Both the position numbers and the translations under genes were made by a program. Under the pieces are notes generated by a model. The model was not told the DNA's origin and did no database searches. It saw nothing but the letters and a program-made list of their open reading frames with translations. This document shows, piece by piece, positions 23,978 through 34,681 of a stretch of DNA of 64,000 nucleotides (within the stretch, counting starts at the first letter, position 1; the number at the start of each line of letters is the position of its first letter). The stretch is from Kalmusia sp. IMI 367209 (taxonomy: Eukaryota; Ascomycota; Dothideomycetes; Pleosporales; Didymosphaeriaceae): positions 1,054,001-1,118,000 of the forward strand of contig JAPEUQ010000006.1 in assembly GCA_027946365.1 (NCBI GenBank), in the 5' to 3' direction.

Positions 23978-26900
23978 TCATATCAGGCTGTCTCCGCCGC
24001 TTCCCCAGCTCGTATTGGGAGCAGGCTTCTGTTGGTTCTGGCTCTGGGGCGGAGCCATTCTCGACGCCATGCTGTTCATGCTGTTCATGCTGTTCATGCT
24101 GTTCATGCTGAGACCATTGCTAGCACTACTTGCCCGTGCACCCATGCTCGGCGGGGGTGCTATACTGAAAGTTTTGCCAGCGCCTGGAGGTGGTGGGATG
24201 CCGAAAGAATTTGTCGATTTGACAGGAGGAGGTGCAATGCTGAAAGCGGAATAAGGGTTGCTCTGCGACTGCGACTGCGTCTGCACCGCTGGAGAAGCCA
24301 TCGAGAAACTTGAGAGGCTACCTGTAGAGTTGGCCATCGTGCCAGAGCTACCCCATGGATTCGAAGTTAGAGAAGGAGTCCCACTCGCCTTACTCCAGTC
24401 GATGCCCGCACTTGGAGTGCTATAGGATGGCGTAGTTGCTGAAGGAGACATCATGCTGCTCATGTTGAGTGCTGGCTTCTGCTGTGGCTGGGAGAACGAA
24501 GAGCCTATGCCTGGGTTTGCAGGTGCCATGGCAGGGAAAGCGGAGTTGATGGAATTCATGGTGTTGTCTGGTGTGATAGTCCGAAGACCTCCTTGCGCTT
24601 GTGGAGCAGCTAGATTTGTCGGTGGTGGAGGTGATACTGGAGGACTAGACCATGAAAATGTTACAGCAGGCGACGCGTTTCTAGCTGACCCGACACGATT
24701 TGTAGCGGGTCTGGACGGCAACACGGTTGAAGAGGAGGCAGACGTAGGAGCATTTGCCCAAGGATCACCACCGAGCATATCTGGACCTGTGCTCGTGCCT
24801 TGATTGCCTCGGACGAGAGCTTCGAAATCGGCCTCTCCAGCCCCATTGGCTGTGTCCAAACCATTAGTCCCGGGCAGGCCACCGAAGCTCATGAACTCAT
24901 TCCGCGTAGTAGCAGTCGCGTTGTTTGCTCCTAGTTCTTGCAGTTTCCGAGTTTGTTCATTCTCGACTCGTGCCGACAGCGACTTGATCAATATCATGTA
25001 TGCCTGAAATTGGGCAAGGTTAAGCAGTGGTCCCAGACTGAATTGCCATAAGATTGGAAGGATGTCCACCGCTAGGAAGTCGCTATCGACTTGAGAACCG
25101 ATCGCTTTGAACACGTCTAAAGCTGCCATCTGAAGGTGGCGTCAGTATCAATACGACCGTTGATAGTAAGAAGTAGAACTGACCATGACAGCAGGCTCCT
25201 TTGTCTTGATGCCTCGAAGCAGCGGCACAACCTTTTCTTGAATCGTATACTTATCCAGAATTGACACATTCGGTTTTGGTTTCGAAGTTTCAACCATACC
25301 AGTAAGACCATCGCCCTGAAATCCATCCTGCTCTTCATTCCCACCTCCGCACAATGTTCGAAAAGCTTCGAGGCCGCGTATTTTGATTCCCATACTACTG
25401 GTCTTCGCGAATATCGTGGCAATAACAGGAAAAAGCTCGTTCTTGACAGTTGAGAAGTCAAGGATTGGCAGGGCCACGGGAAGCGTGCGCAGAGCAGCAT
25501 CTACCAATGAGTGGGTAGGCGACTCAAGGGCGTAGTTGATGATGGGCAGGATATCATCCTTGAATTCCTTCCCGCCACAGTTTTCTGCGGCTACAGTCAT
25601 GTTATCAAGTAAAACCATCAAACCAGCTTCTTTCAAGCTGTCGCGTTCTTGGGCAGTGCCTTTTGGAGTGTTCAAAAAAGTCTCTCGTAGCTTTGGAATG
25701 ACCTTCTCGGTGAAAGCGCGCTTCCCCGATGGTAGCATCGTTATGATCTTGAAAACATTTTGCATTACTAGAGCGAGTAGCTCACGGTCTTTTGTCTCTT
25801 CCAGCAAGGCCGGCAAGACCTTCTTCTCCATCACGGATTTCGGAAACTCCTTGAGGATTCTAGGTAGTCCACGGAGGAACTGTTGCTTCTCGTTCGGGGT
25901 TTTCGCCGGCAGAGAATCGAGGAATCGAATCGTAGATACTAGAATGTTGTCAAAGTATTGTGCTTGCTGAAACTCTCGGGCGTTGATCCGTTGGGCCGGT
26001 CGCCTTGTGATAAGTCGGTCCAACACTCCATTGACAACGTCCCTCGGCATAGGTTGGGAAGACATGAAGTTGTTTGTCTTATTCGGAACCGAAGACGGCG
26101 ATGAGAATGCCCGCTTATATGAAGATTGGCTGCCGTGGAATTCCATAGGGCTCTTGTGCGGTGAGTTATACAAGGCGATGATCATCATGCCCAGCGAAAA
26201 CATGTCTGCTGCTGGAGTTACGTTTCCGTCCATGACAAAATCTGGGGATGTGTAGTCTAGGTTCAATTGAACGTATGGTGGCAACCGTGCGTCGTAGTTC
26301 AAGGCTTCGGAGAGGGAGATGGGCGACACAGACGTGGCTTTAGTCGAGTTCTCGGGCGGCGTACAGAAAGAGAGACCGGATATCTTCCAGTCAGACTGTC
26401 ACGCGAATCAGTAAAGAGATCAAATATACAGACTTGGTATTCCCTACTTTAGCATTTATGAATATGGCCTCTGGTGTCAGGTTGGCGTGCACCAAGCCCG
26501 CACTCTCGTGCAGAAACTCGAGCCCCTTCGCAATCTGGAGCAGGCCCTTCTGTATCTCCAACTCGTCGATCTCCAGCTCTCGTCTTCGCTTCTGTCCATC
26601 TGCCTCTTCTACAACGTATCGACTCCTGCGACCGCCAACGCCGCCGGCTTTTTCCTGCTCGTCCTTCTCTTGTAACAAACCAGCGAGCGATGCCGTGACA
26701 GGCTCCGTCGCGAACATCAGACCCCCGCCTCGTGTCTCCTCTACAGGCTCGACTAGCTCGAGGACACTGGGGTGTCGCAGCCGCGCAAGCGAGCTTGCCT
26801 CCTTCTTGAGCCTTTCAATGACCTCTCCCTGCGCTTGTTTGAGTCCTGAGACTCCCGATGACCGTCCGCCTAGACTCGCGCCTCCTGGAGGCTCCAGCGA

Positions 26901-27068
26901 CTTCTTCTCAAAGATAAACACTGACACAGCCTTCTTAGTTGACTTCTTCTTCGCATCGTATATCTTCCATGGCCCCGAGAACGACGTGGGCTCCGGACTG
27001 AGCGAGTAGTTGGACGTTATGTTCGAGTTGAACGATTTGGACAAGTCGGACGCGAACTTGGAGAACAT
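23978..27068 (-). CDS. SCY1: SCY1-like (SCYL2-type) pseudokinase
   Basis: Membrane-trafficking adaptor related to yeast Scy1 and animal SCYL2, which act in clathrin and Golgi/endosome transport. Exons 27068-26448, 26395-25184 and 25129-23978 (introns 52 and 54 bp) give 994 residues. The N-terminus MFSKFASDLSKSFNSNITSNYSL is typical. The kinase-like domain (about 35-330) lacks catalysis residues: the HRD site reads HANLTP (194-199) and the DFG site SGL (213-215). A HEAT-repeat region follows (about 350-670), then a long disordered Ser/Pro/Asn-rich tail with NPWG/DPWA-type and NPYSAF elements that could bind endocytic adaptors (inference). Near the C-terminus a 9-bp DNA repeat encodes Asn-Ser-Met units. 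It is divergent from the aminotransferase gene. Confidence 0.92.
24068..24109. repeat. 9-bp coding minisatellite in the SCY1-like gene
   Basis: Four perfect copies of CATGCTGTT and a partial fifth on the plus strand; on the coding strand they encode repeated Asn-Ser-Met. Unit length is a multiple of three, so copy-number change would preserve the frame. Confidence 0.95.
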
Positions 27069-27686
27069 GGCGACGGTCACAGAGGCGCGGTGCTACCTAT
27101 GGCACGGTCGAGGATATGGTCATGAGCTGGTGAGCTTTACGGAAGGGAGTGTTGTGTCGGGCGATTGCGAACCGCGCTGGGTAAGAGCTGAGCAGCTGCG
27201 ACAGCTCATATCATCATACCTAGACAGAAGTGTGCTAGCAGTCCTGCGGTGATGTATGCCAGCCAAGAATTCCGAAAAGAGGCCACGGCAGGCAAGCAAG
27301 CGAAGAGGGTTCAACAATGCATCAGCGCTCCCCCACGCGACGTTGTGGCTAGTGTCCGGGCATCGAGTGCGCAGCGTGATGACTAAGCGCTTTCTGTCGC
27401 AGCTTTCCCTTCATCAATCAGAGGGGATTGAGTCACTTTTGATAGTGTTCGGCAATAGCCTTTGATAGCCGTTAGTACCTCTTCCTGCCGTTTCACATCC
27501 ACAATCAACTGCGCCCTTTCGCATAGAACACGATAGAATTGCGAGCGCCGATTGGTCCTCGGTATCGGGGAGTAGCAGACAGCTCCGAGCGGTAAGCGTC
27601 GGTTGCTATACAAAAGATTCCCGTCGCAACACCAGTGACTCCACATCACCATCCGTCTCGTCCTCCTTCCTGGACAACCTTCCACG
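27069..27686. other. Divergent promoter of SCY1-like gene and branched-chain aminotransferase
   Basis: 618 bp between two divergent start codons. It holds a perfect TGAGTCA at 27429-27435, a partial TGACTCC near 27634 and an ATTGG (inverted CCAAT) near 27552. Confidence 0.6.
27429..27435 (+). promoter_or_regulatory. Putative Gcn4/CPC1 (bZIP) site TGAGTCA
   Basis: Perfect match to the general amino-acid control element, about 250 bp upstream of a branched-chain aminotransferase start codon. Yeast Gcn4 and filamentous CPC1/CpcA activate amino-acid biosynthesis genes through this site. Function here is inferred from sequence and position. Confidence 0.5.
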
Positions 27687-29090
27687 ATGCTTCAACAGCG
27701 GTCATTTCGGTTGCTCTCTTCGCTATCCAATTGCTCTACCCGTCCTGCTGTCATTCCCCTCGGCGCATCGTTGCGATGTCGGAGCCAGCGACATTACAGC
27801 ATCCACGCCGATGCCTCTGTAGGGACGACAATCAAGGATATTGAGCCCTCCAAGCTCTCAATCACCAAAACCACAACTCCCAAAGCGTTGCTGCCCCCGG
27901 AAGACCTCATTTTCGGACGCAACTTCTCAGGTGCGAGCTTTGAAGACGTGCATGCAAAGTTTCCTAACACATCTAGACCACATGCTCTCGCTCGAATGGA
28001 CGGCATCTGAGGGATGGCTCCCAGCACGCATCACTCCATACCAGAACCTCAGCCTGGACCCCGCTACCTGCGTTTTTCACTATGCGTTCGAGTGCTTTGA
28101 AGGAATGAAGGCGTATAAAGACAAGAATGGAGGTATCAGATTGTTTCGTCCCGATAGAAACATGGCGCGACTGAACAAGTCGTCTGCTCGCATTGCACTA
28201 CCAACTTTTGACGGGGACGCCATGATTGACCTCATTGGCAAGTTTCTCAAGGTCGACGAGCGCTTCATCCCAGAGTGAGTCGCAGCTTGCGCTTGGCCAA
28301 GTCTCAAATCTGACGTCGAACAGTGCACGCGGCTACTCGTTGTATCTTCGCCCGACCATGATAGGCACTCAGCGCACCCTTGGCGTAGGTCCTCCAGCCT
28401 CTGCGCTTCTATATGTCATCGCCTCGCCCGTAGGCCCATACTATCCGACCGGTTTCAAGGCTGTTTCATTGGAGGCAACAGACTACGCTGTGCGCGCTTG
28501 GCCTGGTGGTGTAGGAGACAAGAAGCTAGGAGCCAACTATGCCCCATGCATCGTTCCGCAAATGCAGGCAGCAAGCCGAGGCTTCCACCAGAACTTGTGG
28601 TTGTTCGGCGAAGAGGAGTATGTCACCGAAGTCGGAACCATGAACCTGTTCGCAGCGATCAAGAACAAGGAGACTGGCCAACCCGAGCTGTTGACAGCTC
28701 CGCTAGACGGTACTATCTTGGAGGGCGTAACGCGAGACTCTGTGCTCGGACTCGCACGTGAGCGTCTTGAGCCAAAGGGCTGGAAGGTCTTGGAGCGCAA
28801 ATTCACAATGAAGGAGCTCGCTGACGCTGCTGATGAGGGGCGAATGATGGAGGTTTTCGGTGCTGGTACTGCTGCCATTGTCAGCCCAGTGCGACGAATC
28901 AGCTGGAAAGGACGTCTCGTAGACTGTGGTCTGGCCGAGAATGAGGAGTGTGGTCCCATCACGCAGCAGATCAAGGACTGGATGGAGGCGATCCAGTACG
29001 GTGATGAAGACCACGCATGGAGGTACGCGATCCAATGCTCTTGCCATGAAGACTAAGCTAACTTTACGCAGCTATAAGGTCCCGGAGTGA
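27687..29090 (+). CDS. BAT1: Branched-chain amino-acid aminotransferase, mitochondrial
   Basis: PLP enzyme (fold type IV) that interconverts Leu/Ile/Val and their 2-oxo acids. Exons 27687-27930, 27977-28274, 28324-29022 and 29072-29090 join in phase to give 419 residues. The first ~40 residues are rich in Arg and Ser with few acids (MLQQRSFRLLSSLSN), a mitochondrial presequence. Family landmarks: DHMLSLEWTASEGW, YAFECFEGMKAY, RLFRPDRNMARLN, and GGVGDKKLGANYAP with the PLP-linking Lys. The C-terminal part has VFGAGTAAIVSPV. The last exon codes only for the end of SYKVPE and the stop, so a shorter model ending in the retained intron is likely in automated calls. A TGAGTCA element lies upstream. 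Confidence 0.95.
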
Positions 29091-29601
29091 ACAACGACCA
29101 TGAAACCAGGGTTCGGAGACACAAAGCTTAAACTGAGAGCAAGCTATTGCAGAGCTTGGGGTAAGCTTGCGAAGGAAAGCGTTCCATTTAAGTAGACTCC
29201 GCCCAATGCTGTTTAACCCACCATCGGGCCCGTAGAGCGACGGCATTGACCTGGCGATACGCGCTGGGAAGTATGAACTTGGGACATAGCTCATGCCCAT
29301 CCACGCCGAGGAAACTCTGCTCAAAATGTGTCACTAGATATCTGTCGTATTCGAGTCGTCGCATCCAAAGCAAGGAGCGCTGCCTTTGGCAGCAGCACAG
29401 GAGTTTGACGTGTGACGTATCCCTATATGGATTGGGGTGCTTTGCGCACGGGCTCTGAAACAGCTTGCTCCCCAACCTCCCTCCCGCGCGCATTCCCCAT
29501 CCCACCAACCATTCAGTGCCCGTAATTGCTCGCCTGTAGCTTCCTCGTCGCCTTCGCCATCCGTAACGCGTGCAACAACCTCGCGACAGCCGTCCCTCGC
29601 A
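29091..29601. other. Intergenic region
   Basis: 3' flank of the aminotransferase and promoter of the HMG-box gene. The HMG-box frame stays open upstream to 29437 but lacks domain character there; I treat it as leader. Confidence 0.45.
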
Positions 29602-30639
29602 ATGCTGGCTCGCGGCGCGCTCTGCCGCTTGGCAGCGGATGTACCCAAAACATCCACGCACGACCTCCCGCGCATTTCGCAGTTGCTCCATACCAGCCTT
29701 TTCTCTCGCAGTGCAACCTCCCGTTCGACCCTTAGTGCCATTGCGCGCGCGTACAATGCTACAGTCCTCGAGCGCCGCCGCGCATACGCTACAAAGAGCG
29801 CGACACAGCCGACGGCCAAGGTGAAGAGCGATGTGAAGAAGGCAGCTGCGAAGAAACCCGCAAAGAAGCCGGCAGCGAAGAAGGCTGCATCCAAGAAGCC
29901 GAAGCGCAAGACTGTAGCCAAAAAGAAGAAGGCCGTGCCAAAGAAGGCGGCCAAGAAGAAGGTGAAGAAGGTGCTCACACCGGAAGAGAAGGAGGCTCAG
30001 ACTATTAAAGACCTCAAGAAGCGAGCGCTGCGGCCTCCTACACTTGGTAGAGCCTCTGCCTGGGTAGTATTCGCTAGCGAATCGGTCAAAGGTGCTTCGG
30101 CCCATTCGGTTGTTGAGTGCCAGCAAGCTATAAAGGTTGCGGCATCCAAATTCAAGACATTGACGCCTGCTGAAAAAGAGGTCCGTCTAGTCCCTTTAAA
30201 ACACGCACGCGTAGACTAAACATTGCCGCAGCATTACAATCATCTAGCCCAAGAGCGAGCCGAAGCCAAGCGTGCCGAGTACGACGCCTGGATACGCCAG
30301 CATACTCCAGAGGAAATCCGCGCAGCCAACTATGCGCGGACCCGTTTGCGAGGCAAGCTTCCTGGTCGATGGACCCGCCTGGTCGATGAGCGTCACACTG
30401 TCAGCCCCGCCAAGATCCCTCCTTACATTCGCTTCTACAAAGAGCGCTATGCATCCGGCGACTTCAAAAATATCGCAATAGGGGATGGTGCCAAGCTCAT
30501 TGGCAATGAATGGAGAGCACTCAATGCCAGCGAGAAGCAGGTACGTTACGTTCACTCACGAGACTCATCAGATGATTTGGCTAAACATTTGACACAGAAA
30601 TACGTGGATGCCTACGAGGCCGACAAGGCTGCCGCTTGA
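29602..30639 (+). CDS. Mitochondrial HMG-box DNA-packaging protein (Abf2-like)
   Basis: Likely a nucleoid protein that bends and compacts mitochondrial DNA. Exons 29602-30180, 30232-30540 and 30598-30639 (introns 51 and 57 bp) give 309 residues. Residues 1-60 are Arg/Ser/Leu-rich with few acids, a probable mitochondrial targeting sequence ending near RRAYATKS. A very basic Lys/Ala-rich segment (about 70-130, many AAKKPAKK-type units, histone H1-like) follows. Then come two HMG-box-like segments: one from RASAWVVFASESVKG, one from IPPYIRFYKERYASGD through GNEWRALNASEKQKYVDAYEADKAAA. The start at 29602 is chosen because it begins the targeting sequence. Nuclear location cannot be excluded. Confidence 0.85.
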
Positions 30640-31137
30640 AGCTTCAAGCCCCATCTTTCTTTGTCGACTGCATCGTAGTACTTCGGAGATACTGTAGTGG
30701 ATTCCTTTTCGGCGCCTGTATCCTCGGTCAATGTGTCACTAGTCCTGTCTATTTTCATACGTCTCTTTCCGGGTCCAGGATAAGGACGAACGCGGCGTAT
30801 GGCTTCTTGCCCGAAGTCGGGCGAGCTATGTCTGGACATATATTCGCTCCACAAGTAGGGATTTCCGTTCAGCCTCTAGTTTGTGGCCATCTGACTTTAC
30901 AAGGTTTGGGTCTGTAAGGTAGCATGTATAAGAGATGAATGCTATTTTCCTGCGATACCCCTACATTCATTCTCATCGTTGGTGAGCGTCTTTGGACAAG
31001 TAACAAATTCGTTGGAACATCTCTTGTGCAGGCGTTCACCAACCATAAATTGATCCAGCGTACGGCCCAGCAAGATAGATGTGCGCAAGAATAGCAGGTT
31101 ATTCTATCTCTACTCTGCTCTGCCACACCAAGCACTT
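30640..31137. other. Convergent intergenic region
   Basis: 3' flanks of the HMG-box gene (+) and the CLC gene (-). No gene seen. Confidence 0.5.
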
Positions 31138-33626
31138 TCATTCGACCTGAACACCTTCCTTAACCTGTTCTAAATACCCGACCAGTCGCTTCTTGATGAC
31201 CACTCCAACAAGAGCACCCGTACGTTCTTCAGTAACACAGAGATACTTTAATCCTAGCTTGCTGAACATCTCGACTGCGTACTCTAGTGGTGCTCGCGCA
31301 CAGATAGTCAGAGGAGCCCGATCCACAAACGGCGTCAGATCGACCTCCAGTGCATCCGGCGCTGGCCCATCATCTTGTTGGTTGCCCAGGAGGCGGACCT
31401 TCCAATCTGAAGCCAATTCAGATGGACACAACCTCGTAAGCCCAAATTCTAGCTCAGCTTGAGGGATATAGCCCTGTAGCATGGCTGGCATCGCAGCACT
31501 CGGCTTCTGCACCAGCACGAGCCCCGCATCCATCAATCCCCTCCCCTTCAGCAACCCTAACTTCTCTCTCAAGGTTCTCGCATCTGTGCTATCTTCCCCG
31601 ACTCCTATTTCCACAGTGATCTCCTCCATTGTCTGCCGCGGTGGCACAAGCACCTCGACCAACAATCCTTGCCCCCTCACCACCTTCACCGCTGCATCCG
31701 CATCCAAAAAAGGGTGCCCCAACACCGTTTGGGCAAGATCATACACGCCTTCCGCGGATATCGCGTCCGCAACCCACTTCGCAACCAGTATAGCGAGCAT
31801 ACAGGGTACGGTGTAAGATAGAGAACCGGTGAGTTCGAACATGATGACCGCGAGAGAGATGGTCATACGGGAGACGCCGGCGAGGAAAGCGGCAGATCCA
31901 ACGAGGGCAAAGATGCCTGGGGAGATGCTAGGGATGAAGATTCCGAGCAGGCGGCCGAAGAGCGCGCCGGCGTCGAGCGCAGGGATTATAACGCCTGAGG
32001 GGACTTTTATGCCGAAGGTCAAGGTGGTGAGGAGGAGTTTCGTGAAGGTGCCGTAGAGAAGGTAACCTGGATAAGCCAGTCAGATAGAGGACTGAGGGCT
32101 TAGGTATCAGAGGATCCTACCTATGTATGTCCAACTTACCTCGCCATCTTGGTTTTCGTTCTGACATACCCACGAGGATGCTGCAGCACTGCCCTCCCCA
32201 CAGTCGACAAGCAAATTCTTGATAACAACATCCCCCGGGTCGCGCGTCAGCGGATTCGGAAACTGCAGCAGCGCCGTGGCCAACACCACAATGCCCACTT
32301 CCAGCACAGGATTTCCTCTCACAACCTCAAAGGATCGGAACCAGTTGGACCACTTGAAGTTCAACTTGCAGAACAGTCCTCCGAAAACACCACCAGCGAC
32401 CCCCAGCACCACGAAAACCAAGTAATGCACGGGCTGATAGTCAGTGTCGTAGTTCGTCTCAAACAGCACCAACTTCCCCGTCCCCATCGGATTCAACTCC
32501 TTCAACACCATCGCCGCGACCATGCTACACAGAAACGCACGCCACAGCACCGTCCGCGGAAAGTAGGTACTGATCTCCTCATAGCTGAACAGCACGCCGC
32601 CAATGGGGGCCCCGAACGCGACGCTGAGACCACTTGCGCACGCACTGCTCAGAAGCTCTCTCATCTTGCGGCCATTGTCTCTATACTTTGGAAACAGGCT
32701 GCCGACGAGGTATCCCACGCACGTTGAGATGTGCACGAAGGGGCCTTCCTTGCCAAGACACATGCCTGTGGAGACGGCGAAGACGGCGCCGAAGGCTTTG
32801 ACGACGAGCACGCGGAGGGACAGGAAAGAAGGGATGACGAAGCCCGAGAGCATGGTTTTGATTTCGGGGATGCCGCTGCCGGCTGCCATGTACATTGTCT
32901 TACCCTTCGGAAGGACCTCGTCCCCAGAGACGGTGTCAGGGGTAGCAACGGGTAGCGTACTCTTTGTGAGCATGGTGGCGGTGGAGCTTATGATGCCGAA
33001 TACAAGCGCCATTCCTACGTATATGGCGAAGGAGGCAGTGTAGTTGTCTGTCCATGGGTGGAAGTTTTCGCAGTGGGGTTCAGAGACTGGGTCAGAGTGG
33101 ACAAGGGGTGTACGGTCGGTGCAGCATGCTTCGCGGCTTAGGAAGGGGTTCGTGGTGCAGTAGCCCACCTTCCAATCCGAAACGGTGACGACGGCGACGT
33201 CTACAAAGAAGGCTATACACGCCGTTACAGCTCCAATGGCAACGACTGCTATCCATCCCGAGCAAGCTTCAAAGAGTGAAATCGCATGGTAGCGGAGTCC
33301 TTTGCGGGATTGAATGTACCGGAAACGAGACGAGTCTTTGACCTAGTTATGATTATCAGATAATGTTGACATCCAAAAGAAGGGGAGCCAGCGGCGCAGA
33401 GAAGACTCACGAGATCGCGAAGCCAATCAATCGTCGTATAATCGTTATACGGCAATCTCTCGCCCACCAGGCCCCAACTTATTTCTTGCTCTTCTTTGGT
33501 CAGCGTGCTCGAAATAATACTCTCTGCTTCAACATCGTGCTCATGCTGCAGTTGGCTCAACCGCCCGTTAGCAACGTGATGTAGCAATGCAGTGCGCTCG
33601 TTCGTTTCATGCTCATCAGATGACAT
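31138..33626 (-). CDS. CLC-type voltage-gated chloride channel or Cl-/H+ exchanger
   Basis: Endomembrane or plasma-membrane chloride transporter related to yeast Gef1. Exons 33626-33411, 33342-32121 and 32066-31138 (introns 68 and 54 bp) give 788 residues. Selectivity signatures are intact: GSGIPE (about 227-232) and GKEGPFVH (about 269-276), whose Glu is the gating/proton glutamate, plus GIKVPSG in exon 3. Ten or more membrane helices are evident. Two CBS domains fill the C-terminus (about 586-660 and 720-784). The second donor is GTAGGA at 32120; a better-looking GTAAGT 19 bases earlier in the transcript leaves the wrong frame. The N-terminal tail is cytosolic and acidic. Exchanger versus channel cannot be settled from this alone. 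Confidence 0.93.
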
Positions 33627-34681
33627 CTCTCACGAAGGGTGGAGCTAGTTACAGCCGTGGATCAACAGAGGACGATATGAGAAGGTTGAATTCATGATGG
33701 CGCAAGAGCTATAATAGATGGGAGCTTTCTCTGCGAGGCATGTTCGCGGGTGGTTGACATCCCCGCAGCTTATCTACGCCGCGGAGAAGGTACCGTGCTT
33801 TCCTGGTGGCGATCTTGGAGTATCGATGTAGACCAAGTCGCGGGACGATGGGTAGCTAAACGAAGTCGAGATAAGGATGCAGATGGCGCTAACCTATTCC
33901 GCGCATCTTTCATTCATCGGTCTTGGATCTTCAATACGATCATGGGTCAGATACTGTTTTTGAGTCTTCACGGAATACATCAGAAGTAATTGAGGTTTGT
34001 GATTTCAATACATTCATTACGAGTTACCACGCCCTCCATCTCGACGTGATAGTAGTGGCAGATTAGATACAGGAAATGATCTTCCCGTCTGCAGACGCCA
34101 AATGCCCATCAGTATGAACAAAAAAATGTTATGCAACAACAGAGAAAGGAAGCTATAAAATGCATCAATGAGAGACGAGAATGTAGTGGGAAGGTGTGCC
34201 GCACGATGTGCTCTGACGGTGTGAGGAGCCATGCAGAGTATTCGCAGACGAGAGGTCTATATACAGGGCGGGGTTGTGTGTTGTGGTAGATTTTGACACC
34301 GAAGTGTCGGGTATTTGTAACGACCGGTCGCAAAGCATTTCGCTTCTGGGTATGATGCAGCGGACAAAAGGAATCGCGCAGAGAGAAGGGAGATACAGCT
34401 GAGAGCAGCACGGGCTGAAGCGCGCATGTGTATGTACCGAAAGAGCCAGCCAGAAGGAGATAGGTTGCATAATGGGAGAAAAGATTCGGACGCCCGGCGC
34501 TCGCTAGCTATGCTCTAAGCAAATGAGTGGTAGAAATGTTGATCCTAGGGAAAGAAAAACCCTTTGAGACTTTTGGTGCAGACCGACCGAATGCAGAAAA
34601 ACCGCCTGATGTCTTGACGTGGAGAAACTCCGAAGGAGACAGGGGAAAGTGAGATTATATCGTCCCGGGAGGTTGGTTCGT
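33627..34681. other. Intergenic region
   Basis: Promoter of the CLC gene and 3' flank of the propeller-like membrane protein. Small open frames on the minus strand have no family character. Confidence 0.45.
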
